DNA from: Streptomyces sp. NBC_00224
GTDB taxonomy: Bacteria; Actinomycetota; Actinomycetes; Streptomycetales; Streptomycetaceae
DNA length: 64,000 nucleotides
Reading direction: 5' to 3'
Assembly: GCF_041435195.1 (NCBI RefSeq)
Contig: NZ_CP108106.1
Span: forward strand, 4,002,501-4,066,500
Shown here: piece after piece, positions 1 to 10,117 of the stretch
How the letters are laid out: each line of letters opens with the position of its first letter
How positions within the stretch are numbered: the first letter of the stretch is position 1
Program-made: the position numbers and the translations under genes
The notes under the pieces: model-generated
Database searches by the model: none
Told to the model about the DNA's origin: nothing
Seen by the model: the letters and a program-made list of their open reading frames with translations, nothing else

Positions 1-670
1 GACCTTCGGGGTCGTCGCCTGCATCGCGTCGCTGGTTTCGGAGCGCGGGCGGCGGATCGGGGATGTGTTCGCGGGGACCCTGGTCGTACGGGAGAGGGTG
101 CCGGTCGGACGGGCCGCTGCCGTGCCGCCTCCTCCGCCTTGGCTGATGGGACGTTTCTCCGGGCTCGATCTGTCGGGGGTGCCGGACGCGCTGTGGCTGG
201 CGGTGCGGCAGTACCTGACGCGGATGGGGCAGCTCGACGCGCAGGTGAGCTGGGCGATGGCGGTCCGGCTGGCCGACGATCTGGTGGCGCGGACAGGGGC
301 GCCGGCGCCGCAGGGCGTGCCTCCGGCCGCGTATCTGGCGGCGGTCATGGCCGAGCGGCAGACGCGGGACGCGCGGCGGGCGTTCGGGACGGGGCGGGCG
401 GCTGGCGGGGCCAGCGGCATCGCCGGAGACAGGGTTTTCGGTACGACGGTGGGCGGGGCCGCGGCCATGGGCGGGGCATCAGCCCCGGGTCCTGCCGCAC
501 CGGCGCCTCACGACGCGGCGCACATCGCGGGCGCGCCCGTCTGGGCCGCCGCTCCCCCGCGGACGCCATCCGCGGGCACGGCGTCCGCCCCTTCGGCACC
601 GAAGCCGGGGCCCGAGGCCGGGCCCGAGCCCGGTACCCGGTCCGCAACGGGCTTCGTACCGCCTGCCTAA
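1..670 (+). CDS. RDD family membrane protein, 3' part
   Basis: The gene enters from the left edge; the open frame runs from base 2 to the TAA at 668-670, so the start and most of the protein are missing. The first residues include RGRRIGDVFAGTLVV, the usual end of an RDD domain, where a charged turn follows the last membrane helix. After about residue 70 the chain becomes a cytoplasmic tail: a helical stretch, then about 90 residues rich in Ala, Pro and Gly with no recognisable fold. The family is made of integral membrane proteins of poorly defined role, and some members act in ion antiport. It converges on the next gene. The family call is fairly safe; the function is unknown. Confidence 0.7.
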   Translation, partial: TFGVVACIASLVSERGRRIGDVFAGTLVVRERVPVGRAAAVPPPPPWLMGRFSGLDLSGVPDALWLAVRQYLTRMGQLDAQVSWAMAVRLADDLVARTGAPAPQGVPPAAYLAAVMAERQTRDARRAFGTGRAAGGASGIAGDRVFGTTVGGAAAMGGASAPGPAAPAPHDAAHIAGAPVWAAAPPRTPSAGTASAPSAPKPGPEAGPEPGTRSATGFVPPA

Positions 671-742
671 ATCAACTGGCCGGTCCGTCGGCCCCATCCG
701 TCCAGGTCATCTGGCCGCGCCTGCCCGGCGCGCCCGGGCTGC

Positions 743-1360
743 CTACGGCGCCCAGGCCGATGGCGGGCTTTCGAGGGATTCGAGCTCGATTCCGGGAGCC
801 GCGAGGACCACGTCGCCGGCGATGTGGACGACGTGCTGTTCACCCGTGTCCAGGGCGCTGACCTGGTACTCGTCCACGGTCAGGGGGCCGTTGTCAGTGG
901 CGTGCGCTTCACTGTTCACCAAGGCCCAGGACTGGTCGAGGGTGCGGGGGGCGAGGACGGGGTCGGTGAAGGCGACGAGGCGCACGCGGGTCGCGGGGGA
1001 ACCGGGAGTGAGGCGGAGCAGACGTGCCGTGGCGATGAGAAATGCCGGGGACATGCCGGTGAAGGCGTGGGCGGGGACGTTGCCTTCGGTGGCGTGAGTG
1101 CCGGTGGGGTCGGTGCGGACCCAGGTGACGCCGTCGAGGGCGGCGCCGCGCACCTGCCAGCCTCCGGCGTGGAGTTCGAGGCGGATGGGGCGGCCGAGGT
1201 CGTCCAGAGCAAGGTCGACGGAGCCGACGGGGTCGCCGGAGGGGGTGGTGATCTGGGAGACGTAGCGCCAGCCGGAGGGGCCGGGCGCGCAGTGGAAGTG
1301 TTCTTCGCCGAGGGGGGTGTGGTCGTGCGGATCGTGAAGCGAATACCGGCCGCGGGGCAT
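743..1360 (-). CDS. conserved hypothetical protein, 205 aa
   Basis: A 205-residue soluble protein of mostly beta character, with no signal peptide, membrane segment or catalytic motif I recognise. It starts MPRGRYSLHDPHDH and contains alternating strands (GWRYVSQ, GSVDLALDD, RLVAFTDP). The codon pattern is normal for this genome and the ATG at 1360 has a weak GAGGA about ten bases upstream, so it is probably real. It lies downstream of ahcY on the same strand, but a strong hairpin at 1411-1459 separates the two, so it is likely transcribed on its own. I do not recognise the family and give no function. Confidence 0.6.
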   Translation of the reverse strand: MPRGRYSLHDPHDHTPLGEEHFHCAPGPSGWRYVSQITTPSGDPVGSVDLALDDLGRPIRLELHAGGWQVRGAALDGVTWVRTDPTGTHATEGNVPAHAFTGMSPAFLIATARLLRLTPGSPATRVRLVAFTDPVLAPRTLDQSWALVNSEAHATDNGPLTVDEYQVSALDTGEQHVVHIAGDVVLAAPGIELESLESPPSAWAP

Positions 1361-1410
1361 GGGGTCTGGTGGTCCTCGGGGGCGTAGGGGTGGACCGTTG
1401 TACGGAGCGG

Positions 1411-1459
1411 GGTACGGGGCAGGCCCCCGGCACGGGGGTCCGGGGGCCTGCCTTGTACC
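1411..1459 (-). terminator. hairpin terminator downstream of ahcY
   Basis: Arms of 20 nt at 1411-1430 and 1440-1459 pair throughout with two G-U type positions, around a 9-nt loop. It sits 58 nt past the ahcY stop codon. No U-tract follows, as is usual for Streptomyces terminators. Confidence 0.7.
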
Positions 1460-1516
1460 GCCGCTCTCGGTACTACGTTCTCGGTACCGCGGCTGTTGAG
1501 TCCGTCAGTTGCGGAA

Positions 1517-3678
<2,162 letters not shown>

Positions 3679-3719
3679 GTGTGGGCGGGGCGGGAAGTCC
3701 TCTCCCGCCCCGCCCACAC
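3679..3719 (-). terminator. strong hairpin terminator after the cation efflux gene
   Basis: A perfect 17-bp stem (3679-3695 with 3703-3719) around a 7-nt loop, about 90 nt past the stop codon of the leftward cation efflux gene. It probably ends the manB-manA transcript. Confidence 0.75.
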
Positions 3720-3777
3720 ACTCACACCCGCCTACCGGGGCCTCGGCCCCACACCTGCTTCGCAGGTGACAGTGCCG

Positions 3778-3816
3778 CGTACTCGGCGACCGTACTCAGT
3801 GACCGTTCTCAGTGAC
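3778..3816. repeat. 13-nt tandem repeat, three copies, spanning a stop codon
   Basis: Units at 3778-3790, 3791-3803 and 3804-3816 share the pattern CGTACTCAGTGAC with one to three changes each. The unit at 3804-3816 contains the stop codon of the leftward cation efflux gene (3809-3811); the other two lie in its 3' untranslated region. Confidence 0.8.
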
Positions 3817-4774
3817 CCGTGCCGCCCGGCGTGGCCGCCGGGTCCGAGCCCGCTGCGGCTTCCGTCGCGCTGTAGATGTCCGGCTCCAGGTAGATCACCC
3901 GGGCGATCGGGACCGCCTCGCGGACGCGGGCCTCGGCCGCGTTGATGGCGTGGGCGACCTCTGCCGCGGTGTCGTCGTGCTGGACGGCGATCTTGGCCGC
4001 GACCAGCAGCTCTTCCGGGCCGAGGTGGAGCGTACGCATGTGGATGACGGAGGTGACTGTGTCGCCGTCGACGATCGCCGTACGGATCTTCTCCACCTCC
4101 TCCGTACCGGCAGCCTCGCCGAGCAGCAGCGACTTCGTCTCGACCGCCAGGATGAGGGCGATCAGGATCAGCAGCGCGCCGATGCACAGGGTGCCGACGC
4201 CGTCCCAGACGCCGTCGCCGGTGGCCAGCGCGAGACTCACGCCGCCGAGGGCGAGGACGAGTCCGATCAGGGCGCCCGCGTCCTCAAGGAGGACCACGGG
4301 GAGCTCGGGGGCCTTCGCCCGGCGCACGAACTGCGACCAGGAGAGCGAGCCCCGCGTCTCGTTCGACTCCTTGATGGCCGTACGGAAGGAGAAGCCCTCG
4401 GCGATGATCGCGAAGATCAGGACGCCGACGGGCCAGTACCAGGCCTCGATCTCGTGCGGGTGCTTGACCTTCTCGTAGCCCTCGTAGAGGGCGAACATGC
4501 CACCCACCGAGAACAGCACGATCGAGACCAGGAAGGCGTAGATGTAACGCTCCCGGCCGTAGCCGAAGGGATGTTGGGGCGTCGCCTCACGCTGTGCCTT
4601 CTTGCCGCCGAGCAGCAGCAGGCCCTGGTTGCCCGAGTCCGCCAGCGAGTGGACGCTCTCCGCGAGCATCGACGACGAACCGCTGAAGAGGAACGCCACG
4701 AACTTGGCTACCGCAATCGCGAGGTTGGCGCCGAGCGCCGCCACGATCGCCTTGGTTCCGCCTGACGCACTCAT
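3809..4774 (-). CDS. cation diffusion facilitator family transporter
   Basis: Inner-membrane exporter of divalent metal ions (zinc, iron or cobalt type) that works by proton exchange. The 321-residue protein starts MSASGGTKAIV at 4774, with AAGGGA upstream; an open extension exists but is not conserved-looking. Membrane helix 2 carries ESVHSLADSGNQ, the metal-site motif of the family (HxxxD form). About six hydrophobic segments follow, among them YIYAFLVSIVLFSVGGMFALY and ALIGLVLALGGVSLALA, with a cytoplasmic C-terminal domain (about residues 225-300). It is the last gene of the leftward manB-SIS-manA run, 69 nt after manA. Specificity cannot be read from the sequence. The stop codon lies in a tandem repeat. 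Confidence 0.9.
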   Translation of the reverse strand: MSASGGTKAIVAALGANLAIAVAKFVAFLFSGSSSMLAESVHSLADSGNQGLLLLGGKKAQREATPQHPFGYGRERYIYAFLVSIVLFSVGGMFALYEGYEKVKHPHEIEAWYWPVGVLIFAIIAEGFSFRTAIKESNETRGSLSWSQFVRRAKAPELPVVLLEDAGALIGLVLALGGVSLALATGDGVWDGVGTLCIGALLILIALILAVETKSLLLGEAAGTEEVEKIRTAIVDGDTVTSVIHMRTLHLGPEELLVAAKIAVQHDDTAAEVAHAINAAEARVREAVPIARVIYLEPDIYSATEAAAGSDPAATPGGTGH

Positions 4775-4843
4775 ACGTGCACGTGTTCCCTTCGTCGGTG
4801 TCGCGGCCGCCCAGGTGCCGCCATACGGCCGCACATTGTTGCA

Positions 4844-6010
4844 TCAGGCCACGACAGTGGCGCGAAAAGCAGTGCCTGTTCCAGACAGTTCGGCCTTTTC
4901 GCCCGCCCGGACGAAGGCCGCCTGGCCGGGGGCGAGGCGCAGGTCGCCGAGCTCCACCGCACCCGCCGTGCACAGGACGATCTGCGCGGTCCCGGCCGTC
5001 AGGTCGGTCGGAGCAGCGCCCTCCGCGCGTACGAAACGGGACAGGCGGAATTCGTCGATCGGGGTGTCGTAGAGCTCCTCGCCCGTCTCCGACGCCTCGG
5101 GGCGCAGCACGCCCGGGTCATTGGCCTCGAAGCGGACGACCCGGAGAAGTTCGGGGACGTCCACGTGCTTCGGGGTCAGACCGCAGCGCAGCACATTGTC
5201 CGAGTTGGCCATGATCTCCACGCCCATGCCGCTCAGATACGCGTGCGGAATGCCGGCACCGAGAAACAGAGCCTCGCCGGGCTGGAGTTGGACGTAGTTG
5301 AGGAGCATGGCCGCGATGACGCCGGGGTCGCCCGGGAAGTGGTGGGCGAGCGAGGCGTAGGCCCGGTAGGCGTCGCCGCCGAGGCGCTCGCAGGCCGCCA
5401 CGGCCTCGGTCACCGTCGCCGCCATCTCCTGCGGATCGGCGGTCAGTACGGCCGTCAGGACCTCGCGCAGCGCCGCCTCTTCGGGGTGGGCGTGCAGGAG
5501 GTCCACGTACGGCTTGAGGGAGTCCACGTCGAGCGCGGCGAGAAGATCCGCGGATTCTTCCGGAGCCCGGAACCCGCACAGGCCTTCGAACGTTGTCAAG
5601 GCACAGATCAGTTCGGGCTTGTGGTTGGCGTCCTTGTAATTGCGATGCGGGGCGCCGAGCGGAACGCCCGCGCTTTCCTCGTCCGCGTAACCCCGCTGCG
5701 CCTGGGCGAGATTGGGATGCACCTGAAGCGAGAGGGGGGCGCCCGCCGCCAGCAATTTGAGAAGAAAAGGAAGACGGGGGCCGAATTTGGCGACGGCCGC
5801 GTCACCGAGTTCCGCCGTCGGGTCCGCCGCGATGACGTCGGAGAGCGGAATCCCGCCCGCACCCCGGTCGATACGGGACGGGGCGCCCGGGTGCGCCCCC
5901 ATCCACATCTCGGCCTGGGGCTCGCCGGTGGGGGCGTTGCCGAGCAGTTCCGGGATCAGCGTCGTGGAGCCCCAGGCGTAGGGGCGCACGGTGTTGGCGA
6001 GACGGTCCAT
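4844..6010 (-). CDS. manA: mannose-6-phosphate isomerase, class I
   Basis: Converts fructose-6-phosphate to mannose-6-phosphate, the first committed step towards GDP-mannose. The 388-residue cupin protein has the type I zinc-site segments LQVHPNLAQA and YKDANHKPELICAL, and the later GEALFLGAGIPHAYLSG loop. I chose the ATG at 6010 (MDRLANTVRPYAWGS), the usual start of this family; the frame runs open further upstream through repetitive DNA. manB lies upstream in the same leftward run and manC is at 21-22 kb, so a full route from fructose-6-phosphate to GDP-mannose is present. The upstream gap holds 15- and 16-nt tandem repeats. Confidence 0.95.
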   Translation of the reverse strand: MDRLANTVRPYAWGSTTLIPELLGNAPTGEPQAEMWMGAHPGAPSRIDRGAGGIPLSDVIAADPTAELGDAAVAKFGPRLPFLLKLLAAGAPLSLQVHPNLAQAQRGYADEESAGVPLGAPHRNYKDANHKPELICALTTFEGLCGFRAPEESADLLAALDVDSLKPYVDLLHAHPEEAALREVLTAVLTADPQEMAATVTEAVAACERLGGDAYRAYASLAHHFPGDPGVIAAMLLNYVQLQPGEALFLGAGIPHAYLSGMGVEIMANSDNVLRCGLTPKHVDVPELLRVVRFEANDPGVLRPEASETGEELYDTPIDEFRLSRFVRAEGAAPTDLTAGTAQIVLCTAGAVELGDLRLAPGQAAFVRAGEKAELSGTGTAFRATVVA

Positions 6011-6012
6011 GG

Positions 6013-6040
6013 TTCGCGTGGTCTCTTTCGCGTGGTCTCG
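6013..6040. repeat. direct repeat of TTCGCGTGGTCTC, two copies 15 nt apart
   Basis: Identical 13-mers at 6013-6025 and 6028-6040, immediately upstream of the manA start codon, so they lie in its probable leader. Confidence 0.75.
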
Positions 6041-6069
6041 TACGGGTTCGGTCGCCGCTTGCCCCGGCA

Positions 6070-6117
6070 GCTGTCGGTATCGGTCGTTGTTGGCACCGGT
6101 CGCTGTCGGCATCGGTC
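6070..6117. repeat. 16-nt tandem repeat, three copies, upstream of manA
   Basis: Units at 6070-6085, 6086-6101 and 6102-6117 follow GCTGTCGGTATCGGTC with a few substitutions. They fall between the SIS-domain gene and manA, 60-107 nt before the manA start. Confidence 0.75.
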
Positions 6118-6170
6118 ACCGGTGTCCTCGGCCACCGGCCGCGTCGGCGTCGGGCTGCACCGGCGGCGCC

Positions 6171-7313
6171 CTATGCGGGGGGCGGTGTCGATGCGAGGGC
6201 GAGGTACGCAATCGTGAAGTCCGTGAGGGCGAGGAGTTCCGCCAGGCACTCCAGCTCCGTGCCCTCCTCCGGCTCCAGTTCACTGATCTGCGCCTCGTGG
6301 CTCAGGGCGAGTTCGCGCGCGGCCGGGGCGGCGGAGAGGCCGCCCGCCGGGCGGTCGCGCAGCAGGACGACCCGGGCGTGCAGCACCGCGGGCTCTTCCA
6401 CCCGGTCGCGGAAGAAGTCGTCCGGGTCTGCGCCCTCCCCGAGCGAGCCCGCGAGCAGGATGCCGTGCGACGCGAGCGTCTCCGGCAGCTCGCCGGCGAG
6501 TGCGGGGCGGCCCGCGAGCTCGGCCAGTACGGTCGCGAAGCGGCGGCCCGCCGGGGCGGCGCCCTCGCCCTCAGTCCAGACGAGGGGGAGCGAGTCGGCG
6601 AGTTCCGTCGCGAGGGTCTTCGCCGGGTTGCTGTACGTGGCGATGGCCGGGCCGCAGCGTTCCGCGGTGCGGTCAAGGCGGTCGGCGATCTTCTCCAGCG
6701 TCTCCGGGGGCGCGGCGGTCAGCCCCAGGCGGTCGAGCAGGGCGAGGATGGGGGTGAACAGGGCCCACAGCGCGCTCGGAGAGGCGGCCGGGGTCCTCCC
6801 GTCCTCGTACAGCTCGTGCGGGGCCGTCGCCAGCGGCACCACCAGGCCGTGCACCCCGTCGACGGCCTCGGAGAGCGGGGAGCCCTTCGGGGCGACGGCC
6901 ACGACCGTGCAGCCCCGGCGGTAGGCCTGCTCCGCCAGGAGCGCCAGGCCGGGCTCGCTGCCGTCCGTGGTGGTGATGAGCAGGAGGTCGACCGAGCCCG
7001 CCCAGCCCGGGAGGTTCCAGCGCAGGGCGCCCGCCGCTGCGGCCACCCCGGTCGAGACGAGCCGGGCGACCGGCGCGGAGGCTCCGGCCAGCGCCGTGAC
7101 CAGGTCGGCCACGCCCTCGGCCGCGGTGCCGGGGCCCGCGATGAGCACGGCCCGGGGGCGGCCCTCGGGCTGCAGCTCCGCGATGCCGGCCTCGATGGCG
7201 TGCCGGGCGGCGGTACGGACGCGGGCGCCGGCCTCCGCGGCTCCGCGCAGCAGACCGCGGCGGTCCGCGCGGGCCAGGGCTTCCGGCGCGTCGAGCAGCG
7301 ACTCATCGAGCAT
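6171..7313 (-). CDS. SIS-domain protein, phosphoglucose/phosphomannose isomerase-like
   Basis: A 380-residue sugar isomerase domain protein starting MLDESLLDAPEALARAD. Members of this actinobacterial group sit beside manA and manB and are annotated as bifunctional glucose-6-phosphate/mannose-6-phosphate isomerases, or as SIS proteins of unknown activity. Visible SIS elements are the phosphosugar-binding turn PRAVLIAGPGTAAEGVADL-like around residue 60 and the LLLITTTDGSEPG strand-loop that follows; a C-terminal PGI-like domain begins near residue 200. The ATG at 7313 was preferred over upstream in-frame starts because it begins the conserved helix. It lies between a Trm112-like gene and manA, on the same strand, so a role in hexose-phosphate interconversion is likely. 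Activity is inferred. Confidence 0.8.
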   Translation of the reverse strand: MLDESLLDAPEALARADRRGLLRGAAEAGARVRTAARHAIEAGIAELQPEGRPRAVLIAGPGTAAEGVADLVTALAGASAPVARLVSTGVAAAAGALRWNLPGWAGSVDLLLITTTDGSEPGLALLAEQAYRRGCTVVAVAPKGSPLSEAVDGVHGLVVPLATAPHELYEDGRTPAASPSALWALFTPILALLDRLGLTAAPPETLEKIADRLDRTAERCGPAIATYSNPAKTLATELADSLPLVWTEGEGAAPAGRRFATVLAELAGRPALAGELPETLASHGILLAGSLGEGADPDDFFRDRVEEPAVLHARVVLLRDRPAGGLSAAPAARELALSHEAQISELEPEEGTELECLAELLALTDFTIAYLALASTPPPA

Positions 7314-7410
7314 GTGCGGCGGCCTCCGGGGCGATCGGGGTTCCGGGTCACTCGGTTCCCGGCTGGTGCGCCGGGCGGGGTCTGCGGGACGGAGTCCGCG
7401 CGGGGCGGGG

Positions 7411-7593
7411 TTACGCCGGGCGGCGGGCCTCGTCCACGAGGAGTACGGGGATGCCGTCGCGGACCGGGTACGCAAGGCCGCAGTCCGCGCCGGTGCAGAC
7501 CAGCTCGGGCGTCTCCTCGGCCGTGGCGTCCTTGAGCGGGGCGTGGCACGCGGGGCAGGCGAGGATGTCGAGGAGGCCGGCTTCGAGCGGCAT
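7411..7593 (-). CDS. Trm112 family zinc-ribbon protein, 60 aa
   Basis: A tiny zinc-ribbon protein with the pattern C13-x2-C16 ... C33-x4-C38 and the conserved tail AYPVRDGIPVLL. Trm112-type proteins in eukaryotes and archaea activate methyltransferases; the short bacterial form (YcaR-like) is found near envelope and nucleotide-sugar genes and its partner is not known. In this run it sits between manB and the SIS-domain isomerase, with about 100 nt to the latter. The ATG at 7593 (MPLEAGLLDILACPAC) matches the family length of about 60 residues. Confidence 0.88.
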   Translation of the reverse strand: MPLEAGLLDILACPACHAPLKDATAEETPELVCTGADCGLAYPVRDGIPVLLVDEARRPA

Positions 7594-7746
7594 GGAGGTC
7601 CTTCCGGAACGTCTTCGTCGTCTTCGTATACGTGGATCGGGTGCCTGGATCAGGCCTTGTCACCCTACCGCCGGGGTGCGGTACGGGCTCCCCGGGTGGC
7701 CTGGCCTGACCGCTGGTGGCGGCGGACGCCGGGTGCCGGCCCGCCA

Positions 7747-7776
7747 GGCCGCCGGGACGAGTCCCGCCGGGCGGCC
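7747..7776 (-). terminator. possible hairpin after manB
   Basis: An inner perfect 6-bp stem (7753-7758 with 7761-7766) is extended by a 6-bp outer stem across a bulge. It lies 32 nt past the manB stop codon. It could be an attenuator within the run rather than a full terminator. Confidence 0.35.
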
Positions 7777-7807
7777 AGGAACCGAGCCCCGGCCGTCCGG
7801 CGCGGGA

Positions 7808-9169
7808 TTACGCCCGTACCAGCGCCAGGACCTCGTCCCGCAGCTTCGCCATCGTCGGTTCGTCACGCGCCTCGACGTTCAGCCGCAGGAGGGGCTCGGT
7901 GTTGGAGGGGCGCAGGTTGAACCACCAGTCGGCCGTGGAGACCGTCAGGCCGTCCAGCTCGTCCGTGGTGACGCCCTGCCGCGTCGCGAAGGCCTCGCGG
8001 ACCGCCTCCGTACGGGCGGTCTGGTCGGTCACCGTCGAGTTGATCTCGCCCGAGCCCGTGTAGCGGTCGTACGCCGCCAGCAGACGGGAGAGCGGGGCCT
8101 TCTGGGTGCCCAGGGCGGCCAGGACGTGCAGGGCCGCCAGCATGCCGGTGTCGGCGTTCCAGAAGTCCTTGAAGTAGTAGTGCGCGGAGTGCTCGCCGCC
8201 GAAGATCGCGCCCGAACGCGCCATCTCCTGCTTGATGAACGAGTGGCCGACCCGCGTGCGGACCGGGATGCCGCCGTTCTCGCGGACGACCTCCGGGACG
8301 GACCAGGAGGTGATCAGGTTGTGGATCACCGTTCCGCCCGGGTGCTTGGCCAGCTCACGGGCCGCCACCAGCGCGGTCACGGCGGACGGGGAGACTCCCT
8401 CGCCGCGCTCGTCCACCACGAAGCAGCGGTCGGCGTCGCCGTCGAAGGCGATGCCCAGGTCGGCGCCCTCGGCGCGGACGCGCTCCTGGAGGTCGACGAT
8501 GTTGGCGGGGTCGAGGGGGTTGGCCTCGTGGTTGGGGAAGGTGCCGTCGAGCTCGAAGTACATCGGCACCAGCGTCAGCGGCAGACCGTCGAAGACGGTG
8601 GGGACCGTGTGGCCGCCCATGCCGTTGCCCGCGTCCACGACGACCTTGAGGGGACGGATGCCGGAGACGTCGACCAGGGACTTGAGGTGGGCGGCGTAGT
8701 CCACGAGCGTGTCGCGCTCGTCGAGTGTGCCGGCCGTCGCCGCCGCTTCCGGGGCGCCCGACTCCGACCAGGCCTCGACCAGGGCGCGGATGTCGGCCAG
8801 GCCCGTGTCCTGGCCGACCGGGGCGGCGCCCGCGCGGCAGAGCTTGATGCCGTTGTACTGGGCCGGGTTGTGGGACGCCGTGAACATGGCGCCGGGCAGG
8901 TTCAGCTTCCCGGACGCGTAGTACAGCTGGTCCGTGGAGCACAGGCCGATCAGGGTGACATCCGCGCCCTGGCGGGCCGCGCCGCGCGCGAACGCCGCCG
9001 ACAGGCCGGGCGACGAGGGGCGCATGTCGTGCCCGACCACGATCGCGTCGGCGCCCGTCACCCGTACGAAAGCCGCTCCGAACAGCTCGGCCAGAGACTC
9101 GTCCCACTGATCCGGCACCACCCCGCGGACGTCGTACGCCTTCACGATCTGCGACAGATCAGCAGTCAC
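7808..9169 (-). CDS. manB: phosphomannomutase/phosphoglucomutase
   Basis: Interconverts mannose-6-phosphate and mannose-1-phosphate, and usually the glucose pair too, through a phosphoserine enzyme. The 453-residue protein is full length for the alpha-D-phosphohexomutase family. Catalytic loop TASHNP with phosphoserine S99; metal-binding DGDADR near residue 240; sugar-binding GEHSAHYYF near 320; phosphate-binding RPSNTEPLLRLNVEA at the C-terminus. It is an early gene of the leftward mannose run, before the Trm112-like gene, the SIS protein and manA. In S. coelicolor the corresponding gene supplies mannose for protein O-mannosylation and phage phiC31 sensitivity (known from the literature). 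Its leader holds a perfect 13-nt duplication and the gap upstream holds a DnaA-box-like array. Confidence 0.95.
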   Translation of the reverse strand: MTADLSQIVKAYDVRGVVPDQWDESLAELFGAAFVRVTGADAIVVGHDMRPSSPGLSAAFARGAARQGADVTLIGLCSTDQLYYASGKLNLPGAMFTASHNPAQYNGIKLCRAGAAPVGQDTGLADIRALVEAWSESGAPEAAATAGTLDERDTLVDYAAHLKSLVDVSGIRPLKVVVDAGNGMGGHTVPTVFDGLPLTLVPMYFELDGTFPNHEANPLDPANIVDLQERVRAEGADLGIAFDGDADRCFVVDERGEGVSPSAVTALVAARELAKHPGGTVIHNLITSWSVPEVVRENGGIPVRTRVGHSFIKQEMARSGAIFGGEHSAHYYFKDFWNADTGMLAALHVLAALGTQKAPLSRLLAAYDRYTGSGEINSTVTDQTARTEAVREAFATRQGVTTDELDGLTVSTADWWFNLRPSNTEPLLRLNVEARDEPTMAKLRDEVLALVRA

Positions 9170-9190
9170 GGCCCAACCCTTCTGAAATCA

Positions 9191-9216
9191 CCTGCGGAGA
9201 CATCCTGCGGAGACAT
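9191..9216. repeat. perfect 13-nt tandem duplication in the manB leader
   Basis: CCTGCGGAGACAT occurs at 9191-9203 and again, unchanged, at 9204-9216, ending about 45 nt upstream of the manB start codon. Confidence 0.85.
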
Positions 9217-9267
9217 GCGGCCCCCTGGACCGAGGCTACCGGCTGGGGCTGTCAGGGCTGCGGCGCC

Positions 9268-9346
9268 TGTGGACAACTCGATGCCCGTGGAGAACGCGGG
9301 CCTGTGGAGAGCGTGCGCCTCTGGAGAACGCGGGGCCTGCGGAGGA
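9268..9346. repeat. five-unit 17-18 nt array with DnaA-box-like cores
   Basis: Cores begin at 9268, 9286, 9303, 9320 and 9338, a period of 17-18 nt. The first, TGTGGACAA, is exactly the reverse complement of the DnaA box TTGTCCACA. The others are relatives: CGTGGAGAA, TGTGGAGAG, TCTGGAGAA, TGCGGAGGA. The array fills the gap between manB and the DUF3499 gene. Confidence 0.7.
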
Positions 9347-9424
9347 CTCCGGAGCGGTCGGCCCGTGAAGGTCAGGGCTCGCATTGCCCGGCCCCCGTCC
9401 CAAGCGGCCGGCCCGCTCGGCCCC

Positions 9425-9844
9425 TCAGGGCTCCGGGGAGCGCAGGACCCGGAGGTGGCCTCGACGGGCGACCTCCATGGGGTCGGCCGCGCGGGCGCCG
9501 CCGGCCTCGGCGGCGCGTTCGTGCGGGCGGGCCGCTTCCCGTACCGCGTTGGCAAGCGCTTCCAGATCGTCGCCGCTGGGGCGGCTCGGGGCGGAGGCGT
9601 CGGTGAGGCGGACGACCTCCCAGCCGCGGGGCGCGGTGAGGCGCTCACTGTGCTCGGCGCACAGGTCATAGCAATGGGGCTCGGCATAGGTGGCGAGCGG
9701 GCCGAGGACTGCGGTCGAGTCCGCGTAGACGTACGTCAGTGTCGCGACGGCAGGGCGGCCGCACGCAGTGCGCGAACAGCGACGTACAGGGCTCACGACG
9801 TTGGACGGTACCGCACTCTTGAGCGGGCCGCGACGACTCTCCAC
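9425..9844 (-). CDS. DUF3499 family protein
   Basis: A small actinobacterial protein of unknown function. The core CSRTACGRPAVATLTYVYAD holds two cysteines and is followed by HCYDLCAEHSERL with two more plus histidines, together a likely zinc-ribbon-type metal site. The C-terminal 40 residues are charged and probably flexible. I chose the GTG at 9844 (139 aa), which has GGAGTG at proper spacing. An internal GTG at 9796 starts right at the conserved core but has no visible ribosome binding site. It lies upstream of manB and divergent from the zincin-like gene, an arrangement that is conserved in Streptomyces as far as I recall. Confidence 0.82.
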   Translation of the reverse strand: MESRRGPLKSAVPSNVVSPVRRCSRTACGRPAVATLTYVYADSTAVLGPLATYAEPHCYDLCAEHSERLTAPRGWEVVRLTDASAPSRPSGDDLEALANAVREAARPHERAAEAGGARAADPMEVARRGHLRVLRSPEP

Positions 9845-10117
9845 CGGGTCACTCCACCGTGTCGCGGTGTGAGCTCGGGCACAGCGGCGCCGTGAGCAAC
9901 TGGGCTGACCTGCACGGGAAGAGGGCCGCACGGTCTGTGACCGGACCGATTACGTTCCGTACTTGGGAATCTTCCGGTCAAACGACGCGAAAACCACTGT
10001 CTCGTATGGGCCGGTAATCGCTCTCAAGCGAGAGGGAAACGGTCATCCCGCGACATGCCGTGGAACGGGCCGCCGCCGCGATCGCACGGCGCTCCGGAGG
10101 GCTACGCTGCGTCAGTG

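Noticed and set aside
1411..1459. Hairpin considered as a riboswitch
   Set aside because: It lies after ahcY and before nothing it could control on the same strand except the hypothetical gene; a simple long stem fits a terminator.
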